Part shown: positions 54,568-64,000 of the stretch, piece after piece | Layout of the letters: every line of letters starts with the position of its first letter | Numbering within the stretch: position 1 is the stretch's first letter | From: Notospermus geniculatus | Lineage: Eukaryota > Nemertea > Pilidiophora > Heteronemertea > Lineidae | Assembly (NCBI GenBank): GCA_002633025.1 | Contig: NMRB01001959.1 | Span: 19,944 to 83,943 of the forward strand | Direction: 5' to 3' | DNA length: 64,000 nucleotides | The notes under the pieces: generated by a model | Told to the model about the DNA's origin: nothing | Database searches by the model: none | Seen by the model: the letters and a program-made list of their open reading frames with translations, nothing else | Position numbers and translations under genes: made by a program

Positions 54568-57144
54568 ACGAGCTAAGCTGTCACAAATTTATTCAGATAT
54601 ATACATGTAACCTTCCATTTTAGTCCTTCGGTGTATTATTTATGTACATGTACATGTATGTACTCATAAAAAAACTTTTGAGTGCTGGGCGATGCCATAG
54701 CAGGACACCATGCTGTTTACTATAGGAATTAAAAATTTGACAACGTAACAGGTCCTGCGACACATTTCTCGATAAACATGACACGTACAAATACTTGTCT
54801 TCAGCTAATGGCTTCATCAGCGTCGGTATACATTAGGTATCCCCCATTCACCTGTTGTATTTCATGTAGTGTTACATTAAACAAAACGCGGTAGACGATT
54901 AAAACGCCATGCGCTCAAGAGAAAGCACTGTTTTGTATTCCGCTTGGTGTTTTTTACTTCGCTGACAAGTTCTGTATCCCGGTCACATGTCCACGTTCCC
55001 TTGCATTCACATTGTTTCAGTGTTTTTATCATCAAGTGTCATTGACGTTTCATGGAAATAGGAACTAGTAAGTAATTTTTCGGCTGTAAACTAACCGAGC
55101 GTTGCCATAACAGAGGTGTTTGAAGATACACATGTACAAATGTATACATGTACTGGGGAATTTGCTGAACTTCTAGCTTCTCAAGCAAAGTCATAACTAC
55201 ATTAGAGTGTAGAAATCGTCGTTTTATTAATTGCTCGTATCACAGTGCCAAGGTTCAGAGACGCACCATCTCTGATGCGCACGTGCATGGTAGGCCGGAG
55301 TGGACTTAATTCGTATTTAATGGACCCTGGGTACATACTGTGGTCGCGGAGTTACGCCGGATTGGGGGCGGTTCTATAGGCCTACATTATAAGTTAAACC
55401 CGCATGGAGTAGCCTTAAATAAATGAAAGGAATGCCCAAATACAAATCTCGGGAAGGCATGTCTTGGATTCATTCATATTGAAAACTGAAACCAACATCG
55501 TGCCCATGTAATATGGTAATAGCAAAATGGGCGGATATGAAGCCAATCCGGCACAACTCCGCGACCACAGTATATTCGGGCAATTAATGGGTCCATTATT
55601 TCAGCCAATAGCGTCTTGTTTTTATATGGACTCATTAATTCAAATTAATGTACCCATTAAATCGAATATATGTACTCATTAATTCGAATTAATGACTTTT
55701 GGGACATGCCAACCCACCAAATTGAATACGTTCGGTAGAGAGGCATGCCACCAACGAATTACTCATATGACAAAGAAAGACAGGAGACAAAGAAACAAAA
55801 TGTAAATAAACAATGATTTTGGTGGCCCACGAAAATACCAGTGATACATTATCTTTAACTGGGTTGACTCTGAACCAGACAAAACATTTGTAAATTGTTT
55901 TCCAGCACAGTCATTTTTGTTCAACAACGTATTTTATGCAGTTGATAGAATGGCTGAGCAATTTGTGAGCATCCTCGTTCCTAATACTTTACAACCACAA
56001 AATACACAGTGGTTGGTTTAATTGGCTTGCTGCCAACCTGGGAGCGAGGTTGGCTTGCTCCCACGCACACCTTCGACCACTAAAGAAACAAGTGTTCTGA
56101 CTGGTGCACGGCACCAAGGTGCGAGGGAAACACAAAATCACGGCGAAGCTCTCCATGGGTCCAACTGTGCGTACGAAGTAAGAGGAAGTACAGAGTAGAC
56201 ACAGGTCGGCCATGATGAAACTTGCCTATACCGCATTCATAATAGAATGGGCTATGTAAGTGACTTCACGTACGAAACATTAAATGTGATTTTTGAACAA
56301 CACTCTGTTTCCTCTCCAGCATTTACAGTATACACGTATGATTGAAATCTCGATTTCAATGAGAGGAAATGTAAAAAAAATTCAAGATCTAAATTGTACT
56401 AGCATAACCTAGTGAAGAAAGAGACATGTCAGTGTGTGGAAAAGTTCTTTAAAAGACGTTTCGGACTGGGGGTCCGCAAAACTTGGTTATATGAAAGAAG
56501 AACGTTGGACAGTTTGGTATAACAAGATGCTAAATAATGCATTTGATGTGGCTGGCTTCCGCTGAAAAAAACGAGGATTACTAGCAAACACAACATGCAA
56601 TATAAATGCAGTATTAGATGTGAAATGAGAGAAGAGGGCCTAGTGCTGCTGCTATATGTTCATTTTTCACGTCCGGATTTCAATTTCAAGCCGACTTTGA
56701 TATTTTGAGGTACACGTATCATGAAAAGGAAATGAGATTTTCAAAAAATGTCTTCACTGAAAGTCTGTTGCATGATATAAGCCGAAAAAATTCGAAGTCT
56801 GGAAATAAAAAAATCGAAAAAGCTGCCTCATGATGGGGAACCCGCAGAACTAACATCACGACATCATCTGGTGTGAAAATAAAGCATTTGTGCTGGTTGC
56901 TGGACAGAAAAACGTGCGTCATGGTGCAGCAGATGAAATTTTGTTTAAATCTCATTCCTTTTTTTCCTGAAAATAAAGATATACGATAGCGATAAAAGCA
57001 ACGTTTATTGTGTCCTTATTCCTGTATAGAAAAAAATGTATTGTTCATGACGTAAAAATGACGTCAATGACGTCCCTCCGGTACATAGGCCTAAACGTTC
57101 GCAGCGCCGTCCTGTCGGAATAACCGCCGTGCGGCCCATTGAAT

Positions 57145-57541
57145 GGGGTACCGGCAAACAAAAAGGAGGCGCTGATCATCAACCTGGGTAAAACGCAAGT
57201 GCGCATGCTTTGCCATTGTTGAACGTCATCAGGAGTCGTGCGTCATTCACAACCCATGACGTCGGTCATTGGCCTGTCATTTACGCTAAAATGGTGAACT
57301 TTATCGATTAAATTCATCATATTCCCGCAGAGATTTTTGCTCGAAAGCAATAAGATGTATTTTAGCACTTCTGTATTTAATGACAGAAATGTAAAATAAG
57401 AAATTGAGTTATATTTGGTCTAGAAACAGGGTGTGCTATTCAGAATTAATTGGAAAATAACGTTGGCCTCACTTTCAATGACGCAGTTCTACCCAGGTTG
57501 ATAGTCAGCGCCGCGTCGCGGATGAGGTTTGCCGGTACCCC
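57145..57541 (+). mobile_element. GGTACCGGCAAAC TIR element, copy 2, private to copy B
   Basis: The ends GGGGTACCGGCAAACAAAAA and GAGGTTTGCCGGTACCCC are inverted. Copy A reads GGCCCATTGAATTATATAAC without it (about 51382-51401). A shared AT is the only possible target duplication. The inside matches 34290-34742 on the opposite strand. Confidence 0.8.
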
Positions 57542-57915
57542 ATTATATAACTGGCCATGAAAACGAAATTATCACCATTCAGTACACAAGATTCTCATGT
57601 GAAACTTTGGTAGCTTTTCACCAAACAGTCTTTGAGAAAAATGTAAAAACACTGCTGTCCATAAAATTAATTTATTGACAAGGGTCTGCGTCAAATTGCT
57701 GGATCGATATCATTATTCTCTGTTTCAATCGATACATTTATCTTTATAAATACGATTTATTGTTTAATTGTCTTCACAATAGGGCAAATGAATACTCTCC
57801 ATTCTGTTCTATTCCAGTCATTGCTGATGTACATGTAGAAGGAATGGATCAGAGTTACCTAACACTATACCTTGGCCGTGGTATACTGTTGATTATTATC
57901 TGTCGATTATAAGTA

Positions 57916-58929
57916 CACCCTTAATCAAAAGTAAATGCACAGCTAATAAACTTAAATATTTCCCACAATCTCCAGCGGATCAACCTTTGCTTTTTACGAC
58001 AATTACTTAGGGCATCAAGACACATTTTGAGACCAAAAATATCATGAACTTGCATGAGTTGTATTTTTGACAAAAGTTTGAAATTTCCATAAAAAAGTGT
58101 GATTTTCAATCGCATATTTTTTAGAAGTGAAACCAGCGTCACTTTAAAGCCTGTTTGTTTCCCAGCAAAATTATTTTTTCAGGTTTAAAAAATTCCGTGG
58201 TGAACAGAAGTTACAGAGCATTTTCCAAAATGAATTTCGTTCGGTTTTCCAGTCAAGTCAGGGCTATTCCTTCCGTCTCATTTAGATCTACCCAGCCTGC
58301 TGAATATTGTGAATAGGCCTATTCATGTCCTAGTCAACAATAGTTACTCCTGATGACACTCCATCGAGTAATCCAAGGCCAGGCGGTCTTTTGTGTGAGA
58401 TGAGTGCTGATGTCACCTTTCTTAATTCCTCCTTACAATTCCTTACCAATGAAGGCAGGAGAGCCTACGTAACCTCTTATGGAATTGACGCCATTTACTA
58501 ACTTGACCTACGATGAATGGGACTTATTATTCCGTGAGCTTGGTCTTGGGACAATAAGGAAAGGTCGACTCTAAAATAAGACTTGAACTGTTGACAGGAG
58601 TTTCGACTGAAACTTTCGAATAAATTCTTCATAATTACGACATGGAAGCTCCAATTGAAAATTTGAAAATTTATTCGTGTATAGAAACAGGAAAGCTTTA
58701 AAATGACGTTGGTTTCACTTCAAAAAAATATGCGATTGAAAATCACACTTTTTTATAGAAATTTCGAACTTTTGTCAAAAATACAACTCATGCAAGTTCA
58801 TGATATTTTTGGTCACAAAATGTGTCTTGATGCCCTAAATAACTGCCGTGAAAAGCAAAGGTTGATCCGCTGAAGATTTTGGGAAATATTTAAGTTTATT
58901 AGCTGTGCATTTACTTTTGATTAAGGGTG
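57916..58929. mobile_element. 1.01-kb TIR element, CACCCTTARTCAAAAGTAAAT family, copy 2, private to copy B
   Basis: CACCCTTAATCAAAAGTAAA faces TTTACTTTTGATTAAGGGTG. The arms continue for about 200 bp (GCGGATCAACCTTTGCTTTT, CAAGACACATTTTGAG and complements). TA lies at 57914-57915 and 58930-58931, with the empty site TAAGTACATATA in copy A (about 51761-51772). Confidence 0.85.
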
Positions 58930-59247
58930 TACATATAATATTGTCTGAAAGGATATACGTTTGGTCGTGTCATATCACGCTTGGACAATGAATGGCTACG
59001 TATGTCACCTTCTTTTATGAGATGGTGTAATGCCTGGCGGCAAACTTGTTTCAAAGCAGGGAGTGAGCAAAGGAATCGGAAAGCATCGTGTGGGCATGGG
59101 AGAACTACAGGGTAGGCATTGAAAGAAGGAGCACCACAGGCATATGTCTAAAAGTAGACTACTGACGTCATCAATGTATTTAAACAATAACACGTGGTCT
59201 TTTTGCGGGAAATGAATAATGTATGCATATAGATTACCCAATCAAAC

Positions 59248-59595
59248 ATCGGGAACCCATTTCCGGCAACAAACACCACAAAACACACGAATGAACAGCC
59301 AAACCCTACGGTCCCTACTATAAATAAACCATGGGATGTTTCTGACTGTCACGACTGTGGTAAAGCGTGCTTCTTCCCGTCTCCCGTCTTTGTCGCTCCA
59401 CTTCCGCGGCGTCCATTCCAGTAGCGCCGCGGGAGTGGAGTGGCAAAAATGGAGCCAGTCAATTCTTTGGTTACCTCCGTGTCTTCACGTGGCTTGCGTG
59501 GTGCTTGACTTTTTTTTTTGGCAAAAAATCTTGTATAGACTACAACATCCATGGTAAAACCACGTGACCCACCAAAGCAGGTGTGAAAGGAAAGA
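59248..59595. other. No gene recognised
   Basis: Overlapping frames of 66-75 codons on both strands, none with a motif. Nothing repeated elsewhere. Confidence 0.5.
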
Positions 59596-59731
59596 ATGTC
59601 CCCAGGAAAAACCGTCCCGGGAACAAAAGATTCTATTGTTAAATTCTAATCTCTGGTGATTGGTTTCTATAGCCATGCACCTTAATCCGTCATTGAACAA
59701 TAGAAATGACACGTTTTATAGGGGGACATTA
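59596..59731. repeat. Imperfect inverted-repeat element
   Basis: AATGTCCCCAGGAAAAACCG at the left and GGGGGACATT at the right with inner ACAATAGA/TCTATTGT words. Probably a diverged relative of the CTATTGTT hairpins near the left edge. Confidence 0.45.
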
Positions 59732-60027
59732 TTTACTGTTACACCTGCAGGCTTGCACTGGACTTGCTAATTGGCATCAAAACACTTCACCTGATTGGCT
59801 GACATGACTTGCCAAGTAAATTCTTTTGCAGAGAACATCCATGTAGATAATTTGCCAATAATGTCGAATGCGTACACTCCCATAACTGACGCGACGTGTG
59901 TTGGTATTCTCACTGGTTATTCGAACACAGACGTGTTCCCAACGAAGCTCTGTGATGCGGCGCCTCGCGGGGAATGCGACAGTTTGGTACCGAATTTTCG
60001 ACTGGAATATGACTGAAAGAAAATTTT

Positions 60028-60312
60028 GGCCCTCATTCTAGAAGACTCCTTAACTCTAAGGTCCACTTTAAGCTTTTGTATTCTGCCCTGCAAACAATAG
60101 GAAGATTTAGAAATCAAACGATAAACGTAAACGTTAACGACAACGTTATTTTTGTACCGAAAATACAATATAAAATCTGGTTAATGTGTAGTACATGTAT
60201 GAAAAATAACGTTGTCGTAAAGTTTAAGTTTATCCTTTGATTTCTAAACCTCCCTAATAGCTACATGTAAAGGTAAACCTTAGAGTTAAGGAAGCTTCTA
60301 GAATACGGCCCT
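60028..60312. mobile_element. CTTAAGGT-family foldback split by a GGGAGGTTTCG MITE
   Basis: GCCCTCATTCTAGAAGACTC and GGAAGCTTCTAGAATACGGC form the outer pair, with CTTAACTCTAAGGTCCACTT and AAAGGTAAACCTTAGAGTTA just inside. A 155-bp foldback (60100-60254) lies in its middle. Confidence 0.75.
60100..60254. mobile_element. GGGAGGTTTCG foldback MITE, copy 3
   Basis: GGAAGATTTAGAAATCAAAC faces its near-complement, ending TTTGATTTCTAAACCTCCC. Inner ACGACAACGTTATTTTTG and AAATAACGTTGTCGT. It is nested in the older foldback. Confidence 0.75.
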
Positions 60313-60898
60313 TTGGTTTTATGATATTTCTTACAATAGCTTTACGTGGACGGCTGAACAATTATTTGGGAATCGTATTGTATTCGCGACGATATTGTGG
60401 CAAAACTTTTGATACATACTCCACGACAGTGTTGAAATTTTTTGATAATTGGACGAAATTTTAACACTGCCATCGACGCTAGATCGCCATCTTGAAAATC
60501 TTGACGTCATCGTCAGTGGAGCCGCCATCTTGTTGGTCTTTCAAATGACGCGAACTTTTTTCAAAGTGTTATTATTTGCAGAAAACAATACATGTATTTA
60601 TCTTGTCGAAAATGATACAGAATAACTTTATTATCACTTTATATTTACTCTATCGATGTATACCTTTGTACACCTATACAATAGATCTATATTGTAAGCG
60701 TAGAAAACGGCGTGATGGGTAACCGCTTTACAAACAGAAGAATTTCTACTGTTAGCTCCGCGCGCGCACTACTTTTCAAGATGGAAACCTAGCGTCGATA
60801 CTAGTGGTGATATCCTTGCCCAGGTATCGCCACTTAGCGTCAAGATTGCTGACCTTGCCATACCTTTGAATACGAAACGTTTCGTTCGAAAAACCACA
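60313..60898. other. Upstream region of gene 3
   Basis: Unlike genes 1 and 2, this has none of the shared CAACGGGTCAGCAGTTG block. A GGCGATACC/GATATC-type small inverted repeat (TAGCGTCGATACTAGTGG facing CCACTTAGCGTC) lies at 60791-60840. No core promoter could be placed. Confidence 0.5.
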
Positions 60899-61228
60899 AT
60901 GTTGAAACTGGGATGCGCATGTTGTTTGTATTTATTCATTATTTCATCTGTGACGGCCCTTGATTCAATGGACTGGGTTATCAAACGACCTGGTAAGGGC
61001 ACCGGTTTGATTCCAAAGTCAAAAAAGCACTTAAAGACGCTCTCTGTCGATTCTCTTCTGGAATGTGCCCTCGAATGTGCTAAGGCTGCTGAATGCACAT
61101 CGTTTAACTACCTGGCTACATGTAAGTGCATAACGTATTCTGATACAGACTGTGCGGCGAAAACAGACTGCGGAGGATTTGTGATTCGAGCAATGCCATT
61201 ATTTGCCGAATATTTCGAAATTCAGAGT
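60899..61228 (+). CDS. PAN-EGF-LamG secreted protein, gene 3, exon 1 (signal peptide and PAN/Apple-like module)
   Basis: The exon encodes 110 residues. The ATG in CCACAATGTTGAAAC opens a cysteine-rich signal peptide (about residues 1-20, ending SSVTA), followed by LDSMDWVIKRPGK, aligned with gene 2. The module keeps LLECALECAKAAECTSF and YFEIQ but has lost the first cysteine (GKGTG for GQCIG). It has gained others, giving Cys 56, 60, 66, 75, 77, 85 and 91, so the disulfide pattern must differ. The exon ends AGT before GTAAGT, phase 0. This is the most diverged member, and its last exon should lie to the right of the window. Confidence 0.75.
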
Positions 61229-61295
61229 GTAAGTACGTGTAGATTGGCAAGGAATAATTGTCGCGTCGGGCAAGAAAAACAGGGACATTTTATGC

Positions 61296-62078
61296 CTAGG
61301 TCACATATCCACTCCGGGGCCCGTACGGCGAGTAAAAACAGACATTTTGGCCAATTTCCGCCAATTTCGTACGGTGCCCGGTCCCCTGGCTATGTTGGAA
61401 ATTGGGCGTTGGCCCTCAGCTCAGTAACTGCTGCAGCTACAATGTTCTGAGCTTGATATCTGTGTAGCCTTCATGTGTACAGCAAATTTCAGCGTGATCG
61501 GACTTCAAAGATCGCTGCCACGGTTACCACGGGCACCGGGACATTTTTCACCAGCCGTACGGGCGCCGCATTGATTAGCTGGCTGCTCCCAATTCTCCCG
61601 GCGTTTTCATCTGACCGGTAGGCCGTAGAAAGCCCGTAGAAGGCCCCAGTGTCCCCGACGGGTCCTGTGCGGGCTCCTGCCGGTGACCGGGCGGGCTTCT
61701 CACGATTTTTTCTGCCAACTCTCGTGAGAGAAGTTTGACGGGCGCCTTGCGGTTCTCAGGGGTGCCGCAGGGCACCCGGCCGGGCGCCGTGAGTACCCCG
61801 GCCGGGCCCCAACCGGGCGCCTTGCGGCGCATCTGTTCATCGGACGGAGCCCGGAAGCTTACCACACGGCATCCGGCCGGCACCTTTACGGATTTTTGAC
61901 GGGCGTCTTGCGATTACTCTCCACCAATCTTCACCGGGCACCGCCGGGCGCCGTAGAATATGTGACCACACACACACCGTAGGCATGAAAATCGTAATGG
62001 ACCCGTACGGTCTCTGAAACCCACGGCAAGCCGCCGGGTAGGGAAAATCGTACGAGGCCCGGTGGATATGTGACCTAG
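61296..62078. mobile_element. GC-rich TIR element in intron 1 of gene 3
   Basis: CTAGGTCACATATCCACTCC faces GGTGGATATGTGACCTAG, with GGCCCGTACG and CGTACGAGGCCC just inside. The interior is conspicuously GC-rich and reiterates CCGGGCGCC, CCGGCCGGG and TTGCGG words, unlike the AT-rich surroundings. Frames of about 100 codons on the minus strand are compositional artefacts with no motif. Confidence 0.75.
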
Positions 62079-62364
62079 CTAGGCTTCCAAGGCTTGAGAC
62101 ATCAAGGCCACCGGTCACGACGCGTTCAAACTGCGCACGACTCCCTTGTGAATTTTGCCATAGTCTCGCGCAACCAGCCCCTCGTACTCGGTCATACTCC
62201 GAGGTCGTTAGACCGAGGGTCTGGCACAGAACGCAATTTTCATTGTAATTGCTTATTCCGAAAATTCAAAATAAGGGGAGCTTCGCTGATTGGCTAGTCA
62301 CTACCAATGCGTCATGGGTCTCAAAAGTTGGTGACGTAGGCTGCAGTTTTAATTTAATTTATTC

Positions 62365-62417
62365 GTGTATTTAAGAACAAGATATTTATTAAGAACAAGG
62401 TATTTAAGAACAAGATA
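62365..62417. repeat. Short tandem repeat, TATTTAAGAACAAGA units
   Basis: Three to four imperfect units of about 15-20 bp. A GCATGCATGCAT run follows at about 62480-62500. Confidence 0.8.
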
Positions 62418-62698
62418 ATCATAAATAGTACAAACAATTTCTAAAACAAAAATGTTGCATGCTTTTTGCATTGATTGTGCATGCATGCATGCATGCAGTG
62501 TAGTTGTGTTCTGGTCATCGTTGGTAGATTGTCTGCCATGATGGTTTAACAAGTCAAAATAACCATATGGGGCAGACTCTAAAGTTGGAAATTGCAAGAG
62601 TCTTGTTGCACGAGACTAATTTTGCCACCGTCACCAGTTCACTCTTGGCTGTTGTGCCGTCAGTCGAACGCCCCCCCCCCCGAAGGTAGCACGTTACA

Positions 62699-62932
62699 TA
62701 CGGCAGGATCCAACTTTCCTCCACGCGAGTCCATGTCATAAAAATTTTCTAACTTCTAATAATACCGCAATATAGTAGGGGTAGCATAATGGTAAATGGA
62801 ACCGCTTGTATTATACCTAAGCTGTTCCATCTACCATTATGCTACCCCTACTATATTATATTACGATATTATTTGAAGTTAGAAAATTTTTATGACCTGG
62901 ACTCGCGTCGAGGTTTGTTGGATTCTCCCGTA
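62699..62932. mobile_element. Foldback MITE with ACGGGAGAATCC ends, copy 2
   Basis: Arms and centre as at 18250-18476 (GGGGTAGCATAATGGTAAAT facing its complement). The left terminus has changes (ACGGCAGGATCC). Confidence 0.8.
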
Positions 62933-63268
62933 TATGCCTGTATCATTTGCAACCTTTAGTAATAAAAAGAACTGGTGATAATAGGAGTTGTCAGCAACTT
63001 GACCAATAGGTGTCACTACGGCCTAATTCAATGCATATAGCGGACCCAGTCATTATTGATCGAGCAGCAATCACGTAGATTTTCCTGTACATTGGTCCGC
63101 TAGAACTTTGCTGCCATCTGTTGGCAATATGCGCGGCTGACTGCTCCTATTGACGTCTGTTATTGTAGATATACCGAACATGGGGCCTCAGAGGTGGCAG
63201 GTGCCGATGTTTCATTTTGGCCACTCTGACAACACATCGTTTCATTTCCGTACATGGTCATTTTTCAG

Positions 63269-63341
63269 ATATCCGCTGAATCCAGTTGTAATAAATGCAT
63301 TGGCACATACAGAGGAAAATGTTGCAACATCATTACAATCG
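63269..63341 (+). CDS. PAN-EGF-LamG secreted protein, gene 3, exon 2 (degenerate half EGF-like domain)
   Basis: 73 nt between TTTTTCAG and GTAAGA, phase 0 to 1, the same size and phases as gene 2. It encodes ISAESSCNKCIGTYRGKCC then NIITI. The first cysteine is lost and an extra residue separates the next two. A new cysteine precedes the last. Splice sites remain good, so the exon may still be used with a changed fold, or gene 3 may be decaying. Confidence 0.65.
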
Positions 63342-63419
63342 GTAAGAAAGTGACTCAATCACTTCCACCCTTTCTCGGCTAAAAGTGACTGAGTTCGCTT
63401 CTTGTCAATCACTTTTAGC

Positions 63420-64000
63420 TGAGACAGCCCAAGGTACAAAAAGCACAAAATTGACGCACAAAATGATAATAAACAAGAAGTCAATCTCCAGAATTCACGA
63501 ATTTTCGACCCCAACCGGGGTCTTTTTCAAGTGGAACTTTACAATCTGAAACTCTAGAAAAGACTGAGCTGAAACCCGATAGAACTACATTGTACATAAC
63601 CTGTGTAGACAGGACAAACAAGCAATTAAGGAAAGAATAGCGACCAAGCCCCACGGGTGGCCGCTGGACAATTAAGGAGAAACAAATTCAGCTGAAAGAC
63701 AACTGCAGGGTTGCTCAGCCTGACCACAAGCAGAGTGTAAGCCACTGGCGCAGGGCTTCATTTGGCTGAAAGAAAGTTTATAAATTAATAAATACATAAC
63801 AAGCACAAAGCGAAAAGATAGGTCAACACAAAGTAAAGGAATATAAAGGAAGTCAACTTCCAGATTTTTAGGAAAAAAAGAATGGATAATGCAAATCACT
63901 GAGCAATGAGAAGAATAAGGCGAGGAGGATTAGAGCAAAAAAAGAGGGGGGGGGGGAAGGAGGGAAAAAACAAGGCCTAGACCAAAAGGGGAGCCACAGT
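63420..64000 (-). repeat. Hammerhead-like dispersed repeat, copy 7, running off the window
   Basis: The core (63497-63532, minus strand) reads ACTTGAAAAAGACCCCGG, then GGGGTCGAAAATTCG. Flanks match copies 1 to 3 (TCTAGAGTTTCAGATTG, AGATTGACTTCTTG, GCGTCAATTTTGTGC). Further left-flank sequence continues past 63560, so a longer element extends beyond the window. Confidence 0.7.

Larger units (their letters stand above)
54568..59247 (+). repeat. Segmental duplication, copy B (4.7 kb)
   Basis: See 47385-52569. Copy B lacks about 65 bp present in copy A near 51045-51110 and has the two private insertions listed below. Confidence 0.9.

Noticed and set aside
61575-62118. Proline/arginine-rich minus-strand proteins
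   Set aside because: They are compositional frames in the GC-rich element. There is no start context, domain or splice support.

Overview
This is non-coding-rich genomic DNA from an animal, most likely a marine invertebrate. The signs are interrupted genes with GT-AG introns, AATAAA poly(A) signals, two non-LTR retrotransposon remnants, tRNA-derived SINE heads, many small foldback or TIR elements, and abundant TACATGTA and AGGCCTA words. The words and the PAN/EGF/LamG gene content would suit a cephalochordate, hemichordate, echinoderm or mollusc. I cannot fix the phylum from sequence alone. Nothing looks bacterial or viral. The assembly has gaps at 20173-20883 and 39241-39289, plus single Ns at 6912, 7680, 17412 and 34816.

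The only convincing host genes form a tandem family of three secreted, plus-strand genes. Each is built from three exons: a first exon with signal peptide and a six-cysteine PAN/Apple-like module (phase-0 donor), a tiny 70-73 nt exon with half an EGF-like domain (phase 0 to phase 1), and a last exon with a LamG/pentraxin-like concanavalin fold. Gene 1 has exons at 8190-8528, 11277-11346 and 14754-15436. Gene 2 has two near-identical alternative first exons (30565-30867 and 33721-34023), then 35366-35438 and 39789-40480. Gene 3 has exons at 60899-61228 and 63269-63341, with its last exon beyond the right edge. The predicted products (about 355-363 residues) look like secreted, carbohydrate- or matrix-binding proteins. 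Genes 1 and 2 also share upstream, intronic and downstream sequence, so the whole locus was duplicated. Gene 3 is more diverged.

Most of the rest is transposable DNA. On the left (1-7700) are foldback elements, a decayed CR1/L2-like LINE (about 2050-6066) and a 0.7 kb tandem duplication. Introns and flanks of genes 1 and 2 are packed with MITEs, a 0.9 kb foldback (three copies), a mariner-like remnant, tandem repeats and SINE heads. From 47.4 to 59.2 kb lies a 4.7-5.2 kb segmental duplication, 47385-52569 against 54568-59247, with a third partial relative at 25505-26122.

Because so much is duplicated, many insertions can be read directly against their own empty site in the paralogous copy. 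This gives exact ends and target-site duplications (TA, TTAA, TAA or 5-6 bp) for a whole set of non-autonomous elements. The most unusual patterns are: four elements whose interiors are built from reiterated short self-complementary words; a tandem array saturated with nuclear-receptor-type TCAAGGTCA sites; seven copies of a conserved CTGARGA-hairpin-GAAA core resembling a hammerhead ribozyme; and LamG genes whose stop codon abuts or lies inside the poly(A) signal.
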